Shown here: piece after piece, positions 8,800-16,696 of the stretch
How the letters are laid out: each line of letters starts with the position of its first letter
Position numbering within the stretch: the stretch's first letter is position 1
The notes under the pieces: generated by a model
The model's input: only the letters and a program-made list of their open reading frames with translations
What the model was told of the DNA's origin: nothing
The model's database searches: none
DNA from: an uncultured Clostridia bacterium
GTDB taxonomy: Bacteria; Bacillota; Clostridia; Peptostreptococcales; Anaerovoracaceae
NCBI GenBank assembly: GCA_934277495.1
Contig: CAKQUI010000013.1
Span: forward strand, 1-30,015
DNA: 30,015 bases
Direction: 5' to 3'
Made by a program: the position numbers and the translations under genes

Positions 8800-9684
8800 T
8801 TACATTTTTTCAACAGCTCTAATGAAGCGCAGGACGTCCTCCGGCGCTTTTTTGCTGTATAGCAGCCCGTAGGGTATGCTGTATTCCCAGTTCACAGGTA
8901 TGGAAACAAGGCCGGGGTGGACTTCCTGCCAGCATTCGATGGTGAGAAGTACGTTCCCGGTCTCGGCGCAGCGGTTGAATACAGACATGTCATAGAACTG
9001 CGGCGTGTCCTCTATATGTATCTCAGGGTGATTCATTTCGATATCGTTGCGGATGAAATCATTGGCGCCTGAATCGCCCTTCTTCACCATCATCAGTGTC
9101 TCGCCGTACAGGTCGCTTATCTCCAGTTGTTTCTTTGCAGCAAGAGGATGTTCTGCAGATACAGCCACCATTTTGCGGTAGCGGCCAAGGGGCAGGAACT
9201 GGCACAGGGAAAGCCAGGCGCGGGAATCGCACACTCCGATGAGGAAGTCGAATTTTTCGCTCAGTTTCTTTATCTCGGAAAGGATGCCTTCGTGGTTGTC
9301 CTCGAAAGGTACCAGATGCAGCTTATGGTCCGGGAATTCGCTGTTCACACGATACCAGAGGTCCATGAAAGGCTTGGCCGGATTGAGCAGCGACGTTCCG
9401 ACACGGAAAGTATTGTCGTGCGTGTCCATGGCTGCCCGGGCGTCTGATACAGCTCTCTTTGCATATCCTATGATGAGCCGCGCATCACGGAAAATTATCT
9501 CGCCTGCCGGAGTCAGACTGACCCCGGCAGGTGTTCTGTCCACCAGTTTCAGATCGAGCCTGCGCTCCAGCGCATTTATCTGTTTCATCACCGCCGTTGA
9601 CGAAATGTAAAGTCGCTGCGACGCTTTCGTAAAGCTGCCGCATTCCGCAACTGCTATGAACGTATCAAGTGCCGGGTCATACAT
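8800..9684 (-). CDS. LysR family transcriptional regulator
   Basis: The 294-residue protein has the LysR layout: an N-terminal winged helix-turn-helix (about 1-62; FIAVAECGSFTKASQRLYIS, then AVMKQINALERRLDLKLVDRT) and a periplasmic-binding-like effector domain (about 90-290). It is divergent from the flavodoxin at 9841 with a 156-nt shared region, the classic arrangement for a LysR protein controlling its neighbour. The probable targets are the flavodoxin-cupin-decarboxylase genes and perhaps the aldo/keto reductase. The effector cannot be predicted. The start codon is preceded by GGAGGTG on the minus strand. Confidence 0.92.
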   Translation of the reverse strand: MYDPALDTFIAVAECGSFTKASQRLYISSTAVMKQINALERRLDLKLVDRTPAGVSLTPAGEIIFRDARLIIGYAKRAVSDARAAMDTHDNTFRVGTSLLNPAKPFMDLWYRVNSEFPDHKLHLVPFEDNHEGILSEIKKLSEKFDFLIGVCDSRAWLSLCQFLPLGRYRKMVAVSAEHPLAAKKQLEISDLYGETLMMVKKGDSGANDFIRNDIEMNHPEIHIEDTPQFYDMSVFNRCAETGNVLLTIECWQEVHPGLVSIPVNWEYSIPYGLLYSKKAPEDVLRFIRAVEKM

Positions 9685-9743
9685 ATAAACACCTCCGTGA
9701 AAATGGTCTGAACTTTATATTATGATAGCTCCGCTCAAAGGCA

Positions 9744-9809
9744 TAAACTTTTAGTTTACGCCATGATAACATATCGGAGATTCACGGTCAATGGTGCAGG
9801 TGCTATGAT
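9744..9809 (+). promoter_or_regulatory. Flavodoxin promoter with upstream LysR-type dyad
   Basis: An extended -10, TGCTATGAT (9801-9809), pairs with -35 TTCACG (9781-9786) at a 17-bp spacing. A dyad TAAAC-N5-GTTTA (9744-9758) is centred about 65 bp before the expected transcription start, where LysR recognition sites usually sit. Binding by the divergent regulator is inferred. Confidence 0.6.
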
Positions 9810-9840
9810 GTAAACAGAACGAACGGGAGGTATATGAAAG

Positions 9841-10344
9841 ATGGCAAAGGAACTGATAGCTTTTTATTCAAGAGCTGATGAAAATTATGTCAACGGTCAG
9901 ATAAAAACGCTGGAAACAGGCAACACAGAGATCGCAGCAGGGATGCTGGCAGAGATCACAGGAGCAGATCTTTTCAAGATAGAACAGAAAGAGCCTTATG
10001 CAAAGGATTACAATGAATGTATCGCACAGGCGCAGGAGGATCAGCGCAGCGACGCAAGACCGGAGCTTGTATCATATCCGGACAGTATCGATGAGTACGA
10101 TGTGATCTATCTTGGTTATCCTAATTACTGGAGCACGATACCTATGGCAGTGTTCACATTCCTTGAACACTTTGATTTCAGTGGAAAAGTCATAAAGCCT
10201 TTCTGTACTCACGAAGGCAGCGGTATGGGACGCAGCATGGATGACATCAGAAAGCTCTGCCCTGATGCAGACGTAAGGGATGGACTGGCTATACACGGAG
10301 CCAGCGTCAGCAAGGCAAAGAAAAATATAGAAAATTGGTTATAG
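9841..10344 (+). CDS. Flavodoxin family protein
   Basis: A 167-residue, FMN-binding electron carrier or NAD(P)H-type flavodoxin of the short clostridial type. It opens with LIAFYSRADENYV (phosphate loop; Ala-Asp-Glu where classical flavodoxins have Thr-rich SxTGNT), continues with YDVIYLGYPNYWSTIPMAVFTFLEH (flavin-binding segment, about 83-107), and has KVIKPFCTHEGSGMG. A GGGAGG site lies 9 nt before the ATG; an out-of-frame ATG at 9834 is not used. First gene of a probable operon with the cupin (10450) and the CMD-like gene (10903). It is a distant homologue of the second flavodoxin at 19180. Confidence 0.88.
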   Translation: MAKELIAFYSRADENYVNGQIKTLETGNTEIAAGMLAEITGADLFKIEQKEPYAKDYNECIAQAQEDQRSDARPELVSYPDSIDEYDVIYLGYPNYWSTIPMAVFTFLEHFDFSGKVIKPFCTHEGSGMGRSMDDIRKLCPDADVRDGLAIHGASVSKAKKNIENWL

Positions 10345-10449
10345 ACGATGCCACATGAGCTGCAAGCCGGTGCATGCACCAAAGTACAGTTTCCCGGCAT
10401 TTCATATACGGCGTATGTACGCCAGATAAAAATCCAGAGAGGTGATATC

Positions 10450-10884
10450 ATGAAAACATCAGATAAAAAAGAATTCGAAAAAATCAATGTGTTCGGTACA
10501 GGTGCGGCAAACACAGGATTCGCACAGTATTTCAGCGGTGAGTCTTTCCTCAATCCGCTCACTGACCCTGAGAAATGTCCGCTTTTTCTGGCTAACGTGA
10601 CTTTCGAGCCGGGATGCCGCAACAACTGGCATATCCACCATGCGACGGAGGGCGGCGGCCAGCTGCTGATATGCACCGCCGGGGAAGGCTGGTATCAGGA
10701 GGAAGGCGAAGCGGCAGTGAGCCTGACGCCGGGAACTGTGATAACCATACCTGCAGGCGTCAAGCACTGGCATGGTGCGAAAAAAGACAGCTGGTTCAGC
10801 CACATCGCTGCGGAGATACCGGGTAAAGACTGCAGCAACGAATGGTGCGAACCGGTCACAGACGAAGATTACGACAGATTATAA
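10450..10884 (+). CDS. Cupin domain protein
   Basis: A 144-residue single-domain cupin. The two cupin motifs are clear: NNWHIHHATEGGGQ with H61, H63 and Q71, then PGTVITIPAGVKHWHG with H106 as the last metal ligand. It is therefore probably a small metal-dependent enzyme or binding protein; the substrate is unknown. I start it at 10450 behind GAGAGGTGAT. A longer frame from 10348 lacks a ribosome binding site and its extra residues show no cupin character. It is followed 18 nt later by the carboxymuconolactone decarboxylase-like gene, a partner with which cupins are often paired or fused. Confidence 0.88.
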   Translation: MKTSDKKEFEKINVFGTGAANTGFAQYFSGESFLNPLTDPEKCPLFLANVTFEPGCRNNWHIHHATEGGGQLLICTAGEGWYQEEGEAAVSLTPGTVITIPAGVKHWHGAKKDSWFSHIAAEIPGKDCSNEWCEPVTDEDYDRL

Positions 10885-10902
10885 TAACGGAGGTACGATG
10901 AA

Positions 10903-11226
10903 ATGGCAGTAAAAGTAACAGCAGGAAGAGACGCACTTGGTGAATTTGCACCTAAATTCGCAGAACTCAACGACGATGTGCTTTTCGGTGAAGTATGGTC
11001 GAGGGAGGACAAACTTTCCGCCAGAGACAGGAGCATCGTCACAGTGGTAGCGCTGATGTCCGGCGGCATACTGGACAGCTCGCTGGAATTCCATCTGCAG
11101 AATGCAAAGAACCACGGAGTAACTAAAGAAGAGATCGCAGAGATAATAACACATGCGGCATTTTACGCAGGCTGGCCGAAGGCATGGGCAGCTTTCAACA
11201 TGGCAAAGAAGATCTGGTGCGACTAA
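10903..11226 (+). CDS. Carboxymuconolactone decarboxylase family protein
   Basis: A 107-residue all-helical protein of the CMD/AhpD fold. It has the typical SARDRSIVTVVALMSGG helix and the LEFHLQNAKNHGVTKEEIAEIITHAAFYAGWPKAW stretch. The CxxC pair of AhpD-type peroxidase partners is absent (the His of HLQNA is kept), so a thiol peroxidase role is unlikely and a lactone decarboxylase-like or unknown role fits better. The ATG follows ACGGAGGTACG. It is probably co-transcribed with the cupin and flavodoxin genes. Confidence 0.85.
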   Translation: MAVKVTAGRDALGEFAPKFAELNDDVLFGEVWSREDKLSARDRSIVTVVALMSGGILDSSLEFHLQNAKNHGVTKEEIAEIITHAAFYAGWPKAWAAFNMAKKIWCD

Positions 11227-11400
11227 GAACCCTGTAATTGCAAAGATCTCGTGACCAGCAGCATATCTGTCGCCGGTCATGCGTCAGGCGTGATCAGGCA
11301 TCGGTTATCATGATCATTGCTCAGTAGTTCGTGGTCAGTGATCCGCAGGAGACACTTTGCACCTATAGACGACAGCTATGGTTTGATGAGATTTATTCAT

Positions 11401-11456
11401 TTGCCGTATGGCAGATTTTGGTCTAAAATAAACAAGAGGATGGTCACTGTGTGACC
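11401..11456 (+). promoter_or_regulatory. Promoter of the aldo/keto reductase gene with a dyad at the start site
   Basis: -35 TTGCCG (11401-11406) and -10 TAAAAT (11424-11429) are 17 bp apart. A perfect dyad GGTCAC-TGT-GTGACC (11442-11456) covers roughly +6 to +20 and could be an operator. The reductase therefore probably has its own transcript. The rest of the 262-nt gap after the CMD-like gene (11227-11400) shows nothing I can assign. Confidence 0.55.
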
Positions 11457-11488
11457 GCAGGATATGCAAGTACAGGAGGAGTAAATAT

Positions 11489-12640
11489 ATGAGCGAAGAA
11501 AAATATTTAGGTCAGGATATTGGCAAACTGGGATTCGGTCTCATGCGTCTTCCGCAGAAGGACGACAAGATCGATATCGAGCAGACAAAAGTGATGGTGG
11601 ACAAATTCCTGGAAGCTGGTTTCACATATTTCGACACAGCATGGGCGTATGCAGGTTCTGAGGACGCTATCCGCCAGGCACTGGTGGAACGCTATCCGAG
11701 GGAAAGTTTCCAGCTGGCAACTAAGAATGCAGCATGGATCAACTGCAAGGCAGCCGAGGATGCAAAGGCACAGTTCGAGACTTCACTGAAACAGACAGGC
11801 GCAGGATATTTCGACTATTATCTGCTCCACAATCTGGGCGAAGGCAGGACGAAGTTTTTCGATGACTTTGGTATGTGGGACTGGGTCCAGGAAAAGAAAG
11901 CCGCAGGACTGATAAAGCATGTAGGATTTTCCATGCACTCCACTCCTGAGGAACTGGAAGATATACTGACAGCACACCCTGAGATGGAGTTCGTTCAGCT
12001 GCAGATCAACTATGCAGACTGGGAAAACCCTGCGATCCAGGCAAGAGGCTGCTACGAGGTAGCAAGAAAATTCAACAAGCCGGTAATCATCATGGAGCCG
12101 GTGAAAGGTGGGATGCTGGCAACGCCTCCTGAATCTGTAGCGGAAGTTTTCAAAAAGGCAGAGCCGGATTCATCAGTAGCATCATGGGCTATGCGTTTTG
12201 CAGCTGATCTGGACGGCATCATCACAGTGCTTTCAGGCATGAGCAACGTGGAGCAGATGGAAGATAATCTGTCCTATATGAAAGATTTCAAAGGCCTCAC
12301 AGACGCACAGAGAAAGACCATTGCAAAGGCACAGGAAGAGCTGGCCAGGATCCCGCTGGTACCATGCACTACATGCGATTACTGTGCAAAGGTCTGTCCT
12401 GAGAATATCGGCGTGTCAGGCACATTCACAGCAATGAACTGCCTGACGCTGTACAGTGACAAAGCTGCAGCAGTGCATCAGGAAAACTGGCTGGTAGGCG
12501 GCCACGGCAAAGCACGTGCCGATAAATGCATCAAATGCGGCAAGTGTGAGCAGGCATGTCCGCAGCACATAAAGATCAGAGCAGAGCTTGACAAAGCAGT
12601 AGCAGCTCTTGGCATAGGCGAAGAAGAAAAAGAAAAATAG
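11489..12640 (+). CDS. Aldo/keto reductase with C-terminal 2[4Fe-4S] ferredoxin domain
   Basis: A 383-residue fusion of a TIM-barrel aldo/keto reductase (about 1-285) and a bacterial ferredoxin-like tail. The catalytic tetrad is visible as D49, Y54, K79 and H114 (FDTAWAYAGSE, ATKN, YLLHN). The tail carries two CxxCxxCxxxCP clusters, C293/296/299/303 and C347/350/353/357, separated by about 40 residues, suggesting ferredoxin-type electron input rather than, or beside, NADPH. This subfamily is common in anaerobic Clostridia. The substrate is unknown. An ACAGGAGGAG site lies before the ATG. A promoter and a terminator flank the gene, making it a single transcription unit. Confidence 0.93.
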   Translation: MSEEKYLGQDIGKLGFGLMRLPQKDDKIDIEQTKVMVDKFLEAGFTYFDTAWAYAGSEDAIRQALVERYPRESFQLATKNAAWINCKAAEDAKAQFETSLKQTGAGYFDYYLLHNLGEGRTKFFDDFGMWDWVQEKKAAGLIKHVGFSMHSTPEELEDILTAHPEMEFVQLQINYADWENPAIQARGCYEVARKFNKPVIIMEPVKGGMLATPPESVAEVFKKAEPDSSVASWAMRFAADLDGIITVLSGMSNVEQMEDNLSYMKDFKGLTDAQRKTIAKAQEELARIPLVPCTTCDYCAKVCPENIGVSGTFTAMNCLTLYSDKAAAVHQENWLVGGHGKARADKCIKCGKCEQACPQHIKIRAELDKAVAALGIGEEEKEK

Positions 12641-12950
12641 CACACAGCCTGTTCAGACAGGCGAAGAATTCCCCTTATAAAGCCTTCGGTACAGGTCACC
12701 CCTGGAACCGGAGGCTTTTTGTCGTCATCGGTCATATCATACAGGCTGTATATGGCTTGCCGGACAGATATACGAGAACCCTCCGGGAGAACAGGTAGTG
12801 TTCATTATCCCTCGTCTTTTGGTTGTGCATTTCCCCGGCTTCAGCTGGTTTGGAAAAAGCGGCAGCAGTGGCGGTAAGCCACCAATGCTTACACTCCAAC
12901 AGGCTGTCACCTGTTTACTGTCCATTCTGCCAAGCGGATCGCCTTTCGGC
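12641..12950. other. 310-nt gap between the aldo/keto reductase gene and the EamA pseudogene
   Basis: Apart from the terminator at 12679-12720 I see no gene. A 16-mer, TGCCAAGCGGATCGCC (12928-12943), recurs with one mismatch at 16341-16356. The open frames on both strands show no family features. Confidence 0.5.
12679..12720 (+). terminator. Intrinsic terminator of the aldo/keto reductase gene
   Basis: An interrupted stem with AAAGCCTTCGGT and ACCGGAGGCTTTTT arms, and an inner CAGG/CCTG pair, ends in a run of five T. It lies 39 nt after the stop codon. Confidence 0.85.
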
Positions 12951-14012
12951 TCAGCCGTTGCCTGTATCTTTGCTCCGGTTGCTTCCAAGGTCGGAGATCG
13001 CAGCGCTGCCGAGTATCATTGCTGCACCGGCCCATTCCCAGACGGTCATGGATTCGCCGAGCAGGAGCACTGCAAAGAAAACTGCTGACAGCGGCTCCAG
13101 ATAGCCCAGTATCGACACCGTGGTCACAGGCAGTGCAGCGATCTCGGAAAAATAAAGCCAGCAACCCACGCCGGTGTTCACGATGCCGAGGAAGAGCACC
13201 CAGAACCACTGCTGGGGACCAGCCGGGAGAGCAAGGCTGCTTCCGAATACTGCAGCCAGCGGACCGGCACCATTGCCTGCTGCACAGATCAGCCAGACAA
13301 CTGCTGCCGGAAGGGCCACCGTGACGAAACTGACCGCCAGCTGTATGGCAGAGTTGACCATGCCAGTGATGTCCGGGGCTTTCATTGTGAATATGACCAT
13401 CAGCGCATGGAGCAGAGCGGATGCGAACCCGCAGATCAGACCAAAAACATCGACCTTTGCATCTCCTGTCACTCCCGGCAGGGAAACCATCAGTATACCT
13501 GCAAATGCAGCGGCGAAGCAGATGATCTGCCTGCCTGTCAGCCTGCTGCGGAACACCAGCGGAGACAGCATCATGACGATGACCGGTCAGCAGTAATATG
13601 TGATGGATGACAGCCCTACGCCTATGCGCCGGTAGGCTTCGTACAGGAACAGCCAGCTGAGCCCCATGGAAATTCCAGACATTACGACTGCAGCCAGCTG
13701 CCGGGGATCATCTGTGATGCGGGGTGGAGCCTGCTGTGAAAGACCGGACTTTTGGGAAACCACCTTATCAGATTTCCGTATGGATATGCCATTGGATGCA
13801 TCTGCCGGTGCAAAGGCCTGCAGCCCGGTGTCATGGTTGTGATGTCTGCTGCCCCTGGACTGATACAGGCACAGAAGAATAAGGAAAACGCTGCCTGTCA
13901 GTGTCCTGTAGCACACGATGTCTTTGCTGGAAAGCATTATCCTGCTTGATATTATTCCGTTCAGACCGAAAAGTATCAGGCCTGAAATATATTTTGTACG
14001 TGCTTTGTTCAT
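12951..14012 (-). pseudogene. EamA/DMT family transporter, interrupted by one in-frame stop
   Basis: Ten-helix drug/metabolite transporter type protein read leftward from the ATG at 14012, which follows GAGGTGAC. The N-terminal part runs from MNKARTKYISG to SSITYYC. Codon 142 is TGA (13589-13587), and the same frame then continues PVIVMMLSPLVFRSRLTG through to LEPLSAVFFAVLLLGESMTVWEWAG and a normal C-terminus at 12951. Relatives have a Gly in YYCGPVIV, so a single GGA to TGA change explains the break. A roughly 50-residue polar loop (SRGSRHHNHD to TDDPRQ) between early helices is also unusual. TGA serves as a normal stop for several neighbours, so recoding is unlikely. A recent nonsense mutation or a sequencing error fits best. 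Confidence 0.85.
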
Positions 14013-14050
14013 ATAGTCACCTCGATTGCTGTATTCTTTTGTCACATGAC

Positions 14051-14079
14051 TTGTTAAATCCTATCAGAAATGATATTAT
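14051..14079 (+). promoter_or_regulatory. Promoter of the LysR gene divergent from the EamA pseudogene
   Basis: -35 TTGTTA (14051-14056) and -10 TATTAT (14074-14079) at a 17-bp spacing, in the 113-nt AT-rich divergent region, reading toward the LysR gene at 14126. Confidence 0.6.
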
Positions 14080-14125
14080 ATGAAAAGCAAATATTTTACA
14101 TGCAATAAATGAGGTAAACAGATAA

Positions 14126-15004
14126 ATGATAGATGCAAATCTGCAGAAATATATAGCATTCGTTACGACAGTTGAGCTTGGGAGCTTTTCAAAGGCAGCG
14201 GAGGCACTGGATTATTCGCAGTCCGGTATAAGTCGGATGATATCCGACCTTGAGCGGGAGTGTCATCTGACCCTTATGGAAAGAGACCGTACCGGTATCA
14301 GGCTGACTTCCGACGGGGTACGGCTGCTGCCTTATGCGAGGCAGCTTTGCAAGGAGTTCAACAGGCTTCAGGAGCAGGTAGACGATCTCAACGGGCTGCA
14401 TTCGGGTATCATCAGGATCGGGACTTTTTCCAGCGTAGCGACCCACTGGCTGCCGAAGATCATCAGAGCTTTCTGCAGGGATTATCCCAACATCGATTAT
14501 GAGATGCTGCTGGGCGACTACAGAGAGATAAGACACTGGATATCTGAAGGACGTGTTGATTTCGGATTCCTGCCATTGCCGGTGGACGACGGCTTTGAAG
14601 TCATAGAACTTGAAAAAGATGAACTGATGGCAGTCATCCCTAAGGGGCACCCGCTGGAAAACGAACCGGTCTTTCCGGTGAAAGCTTTGGAAAATGATTC
14701 TTTCATGCTGCTGGAAAAAGGCGGCAAGGCAGAAGTTTCAATGATCTTTGACGAGCATGGTCTCGAACCGGATATCAAATTCACCACATGGGACGATTAC
14801 GCCATCATGTCCATGGTGGAACAGGGCATGGGTATCGGGATACTGCCGGAGCTGATACTGCGGAGAATAGCGTATGATGTGGTAGTCAAACCGCTGGACT
14901 ACCCAGCGTATCGTACTATTGGGATCGTGATGAAAGATATGCAGACAGCATCGGCGGCTATGAAGAAATTCCTGGGATACCTGGATTGCAGGAACGATGA
15001 CTGA
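14126..15004 (+). CDS. LysR family transcriptional regulator
   Basis: A 292-residue LysR protein with an N-terminal winged helix-turn-helix (about 1-65; FVTTVELGSFSKAAEALDYSQSGISRMISDLE) and an effector-binding domain starting at about residue 92 (GIIRIGTFSSVATHWLPKIIRAF). It is divergent from the broken EamA transporter, so the transporter was probably its target. It keeps an intact frame although the transporter is interrupted, which suggests that the loss is recent. The ribosome binding site is weak (TGAGGTAA, spacer about 11 nt). Confidence 0.92.
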   Translation: MIDANLQKYIAFVTTVELGSFSKAAEALDYSQSGISRMISDLERECHLTLMERDRTGIRLTSDGVRLLPYARQLCKEFNRLQEQVDDLNGLHSGIIRIGTFSSVATHWLPKIIRAFCRDYPNIDYEMLLGDYREIRHWISEGRVDFGFLPLPVDDGFEVIELEKDELMAVIPKGHPLENEPVFPVKALENDSFMLLEKGGKAEVSMIFDEHGLEPDIKFTTWDDYAIMSMVEQGMGIGILPELILRRIAYDVVVKPLDYPAYRTIGIVMKDMQTASAAMKKFLGYLDCRNDD

Positions 15005-15057
15005 GTTTTACCGGAGCGGTGTTGCAGCAGCTGTGTGAGCAGTTCATGAGCCGAAAA

Positions 15058-15104
15058 GGGACGAAACAGCGAGGGAAAGCAGCAAAAACGTCCCAAAAGG
15101 GACG
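15058..15104 (+). repeat. Solitary GGGACG-N25-CGTCCC element
   Basis: GGGACG (15058-15063) and CGTCCC (15089-15094) are separated by exactly 25 nt, as in the arrays at 5113 and 18474. It begins GGGACGAAACAGC exactly like the purH terminator member. A further GGGACG at 15099-15104 makes a second perfect dyad, CGTCCC-AAAA-GGGACG. It lies 53 nt after the LysR stop and no long T-run follows. Confidence 0.8.
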
Positions 15105-15195
15105 AGCACTCGGAACAAAGGCAGCCTGGGCAGTAAACGCAGATGCGTGGCCAGGATGATAGCCGCCAAGCAGTAAGAAGAGAAGGAGGTTTTAC

Positions 15196-15630
15196 ATGCA
15201 GATTTCAAGCAGATTCACATTGGCAGTACATATATTCGCATGTATAGATACATTTGGAAATCAATACAAGGTAACAAGCGATTTTCTGGCAGGCAGTACC
15301 AGTGTCAATCCGGTAGTGATCCGAAGGATACTGGGGCAGCTGAAAGCGGCGGGGCTTGTAGAGGTTGCCAGAGGATCCGGAGGAGCATCTATACCGAAAC
15401 CTCTGGAGCAGATCACTTTTCTTGATATATACAGAGCGGTGGACTGCGTCGGGGAAAATGCACTGTTTCATTTTCATGAGAATCCAAACCCGGAATGTCC
15501 GGTAGGCAGGAATATACACAATATCCTGGACGGCAGGCTGCGGCAGGTGCAGGACGCCATGGAACGAGAGCTGGCATCTATAACCCTTGCGGATGTCATG
15601 AAAGACGCCGGGAAATATATAAAAGACTGA
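15196..15630 (+). CDS. Rrf2 family transcriptional regulator (YwnA-like)
   Basis: A 144-residue Rrf2-type winged-helix protein. It starts MQISSRFTLAVHI and has the typical TSDFLAGSTSVNPVVIRRILGQLKAAGLVEVARGSGGA recognition and wing region (about 27-65), followed by a dimerisation helix. The three-Cys iron-sulfur cluster motif of IscR and NsrR is absent (only NPECPVG remains), which puts it with cluster-free members such as YwnA/CymR. The ATG follows AGAAGGAGG. The next gene downstream has an inverted repeat at its promoter that could be this protein's operator. Confidence 0.9.
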   Translation: MQISSRFTLAVHIFACIDTFGNQYKVTSDFLAGSTSVNPVVIRRILGQLKAAGLVEVARGSGGASIPKPLEQITFLDIYRAVDCVGENALFHFHENPNPECPVGRNIHNILDGRLRQVQDAMERELASITLADVMKDAGKYIKD

Positions 15631-15652
15631 ATCAAAAGTTCTGGATGAACAG

Positions 15653-15689
15653 AAAGCTGTGGGATGATACAGGTCCGCACAGCTTTTTT
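15653..15689 (+). terminator. Intrinsic terminator of the Rrf2 gene
   Basis: The stem AAAGCTGTG/CACAGCTTT (9 bp) is followed by a T-run (CACAGCTTTTTT), 23 nt after the stop codon. Confidence 0.85.
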
Positions 15690-15728
15690 GATAGCAAATG
15701 TTAAGTAAAAATGTTCTTGATGTAACTA

Positions 15729-15787
15729 TTGACATTACAACAAAATGGTGGTAACATCTGATTGTAATAAAGAAGATTACAACAAAA
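15729..15787 (+). promoter_or_regulatory. Promoter with candidate Rrf2 operator
   Basis: -35 TTGACA (15729-15734) and -10 TAACAT (15752-15757) lie 17 bp apart. A perfect inverted repeat, TTGTAAT-N7-ATTACAA (15762-15782), covers the expected start site, and another half-site ATTACAA lies in the spacer at 15734-15740. ATTACAACAAAA therefore occurs twice. The position suits a repressor; assignment to the adjacent Rrf2 protein is inferred. Confidence 0.65.
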
Positions 15788-15890
15788 ACGGTATCTTACG
15801 AAAAACATCCGTAGTATCAGGAAGTGTTTTCGTTCAGATCGCCGGAGGGTAGGCTGGGACTGCCCGGCAGTATTAATGGAGGTAACAACG

Positions 15891-16286
15891 ATGAAAAGAG
15901 TAACAGAGTTTTTAAAAGAGAATCCGGTACAGTATCTTGCGACAGTGGGTCGTGATGGAAAGGCCAAGTGCCGTCCATTCATGTTTGCAGGGGAACTTGA
16001 TGGCAGACTCTGGTTCTGCACAAACAATACAAAAGAGGTATACAAGGACATGCAGGAAAATCCGGAAATCGAGATCTCAGTATCAAGCCCGTCATATGCA
16101 TGGCTGAGACTGCACGGTAAGGCTGTTTTTGAAAACAATATGCCTGCAAAGGAAATGTGCATGCTGAATCCTATCGTGAAGGGCCAGTATGATTCTGCGG
16201 ACAATCCGATTTTCGAGGTGTTCTATCTGGAGTCACCGCATGGCGTGATAGCAGACTTTTCCGGCGAACCGCCATATGAATTTTAG
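15891..16286 (+). CDS. Pyridoxamine 5'-phosphate oxidase-like (split beta-barrel) protein
   Basis: A 131-residue flavin-binding split-barrel protein. It has the usual order: N-terminal helix (VTEFLKENPVQYLATVGRDGKAKCRPF, where the barrel begins), LDGRLWFCTNNTKEVYKDMQENPEIEI, then SYAWLRLHGKAVFENN. These small proteins bind FMN, F420 or haem, and many are nitroreductase-like or of unknown substrate. True PNPOx function in vitamin B6 synthesis is unlikely at this length. I start it at 15891 behind TGGAGGTAACAACG. The ATG at 15876 lies at the ribosome binding site itself. It has its own promoter and terminator. Confidence 0.85.
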   Translation: MKRVTEFLKENPVQYLATVGRDGKAKCRPFMFAGELDGRLWFCTNNTKEVYKDMQENPEIEISVSSPSYAWLRLHGKAVFENNMPAKEMCMLNPIVKGQYDSADNPIFEVFYLESPHGVIADFSGEPPYEF

Positions 16287-16696
16287 GGAAAGCACAGGTA
16301 TGTGAAAGGCAGCGTTCGCTGAGTTCGTTGCTGTTCGTTTTGCCAAGCAGATCGCCAGCGGCTCTTCGGAGGAGCTGGCGATTTTCTGCTGTTTGAGTTG
16401 ACCGGGATCTCACTGCAGTGCCTTTTTAGTGTATAATATGACCATACTGATGGCGGGGATGCGAGGGTGATTTTCATAAGGCAGCGGACAGTATTTTCCG
16501 CAAAGTCCGGTCTGTGCAGCCGGGGATATTGACTTCAGAAGCAGTTTGTCTTTACATGTTTCCGCAGGAATTCCGGCTTAGCTCGTAGAGCCGGGGGCTT
16601 CGACTGCATTATCAGATCGGGGGTATCTGGAGATGCGGACTTACGCTTCTGCCGGGCAGATCGGAAGTATCGCAGATGATAAATGGAGGTCTTAAC
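16287..16696 (+). other. 410-nt region upstream of the macrodomain gene
   Basis: It contains the terminator at 16346-16390 and a good -10 TATAAT (16432-16437) without a matching -35 at 16-18 bp. If used, this would leave a leader of about 255 nt before the macrodomain gene. No credible ORF or known riboswitch is seen in 16440-16680. Confidence 0.45.
16346..16390 (+). terminator. Intrinsic terminator after the PNPOx-like gene
   Basis: The stem ATCGCCAGC (16351-16359) with GCTGGCGAT (16374-16382) carries an inner CTC-TTCG-GAG tetraloop hairpin and is followed by TTT. The flanking AGCAG/CTGCT pair extends it. The T-run is short, so its efficiency is uncertain. Confidence 0.7.

Noticed and set aside
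13587..13589. TGA read as selenocysteine or as another amino acid in the EamA gene
   Set aside because: No selenoprotein family is involved, relatives have Gly, and TGA is a normal stop in neighbouring genes such as purN.
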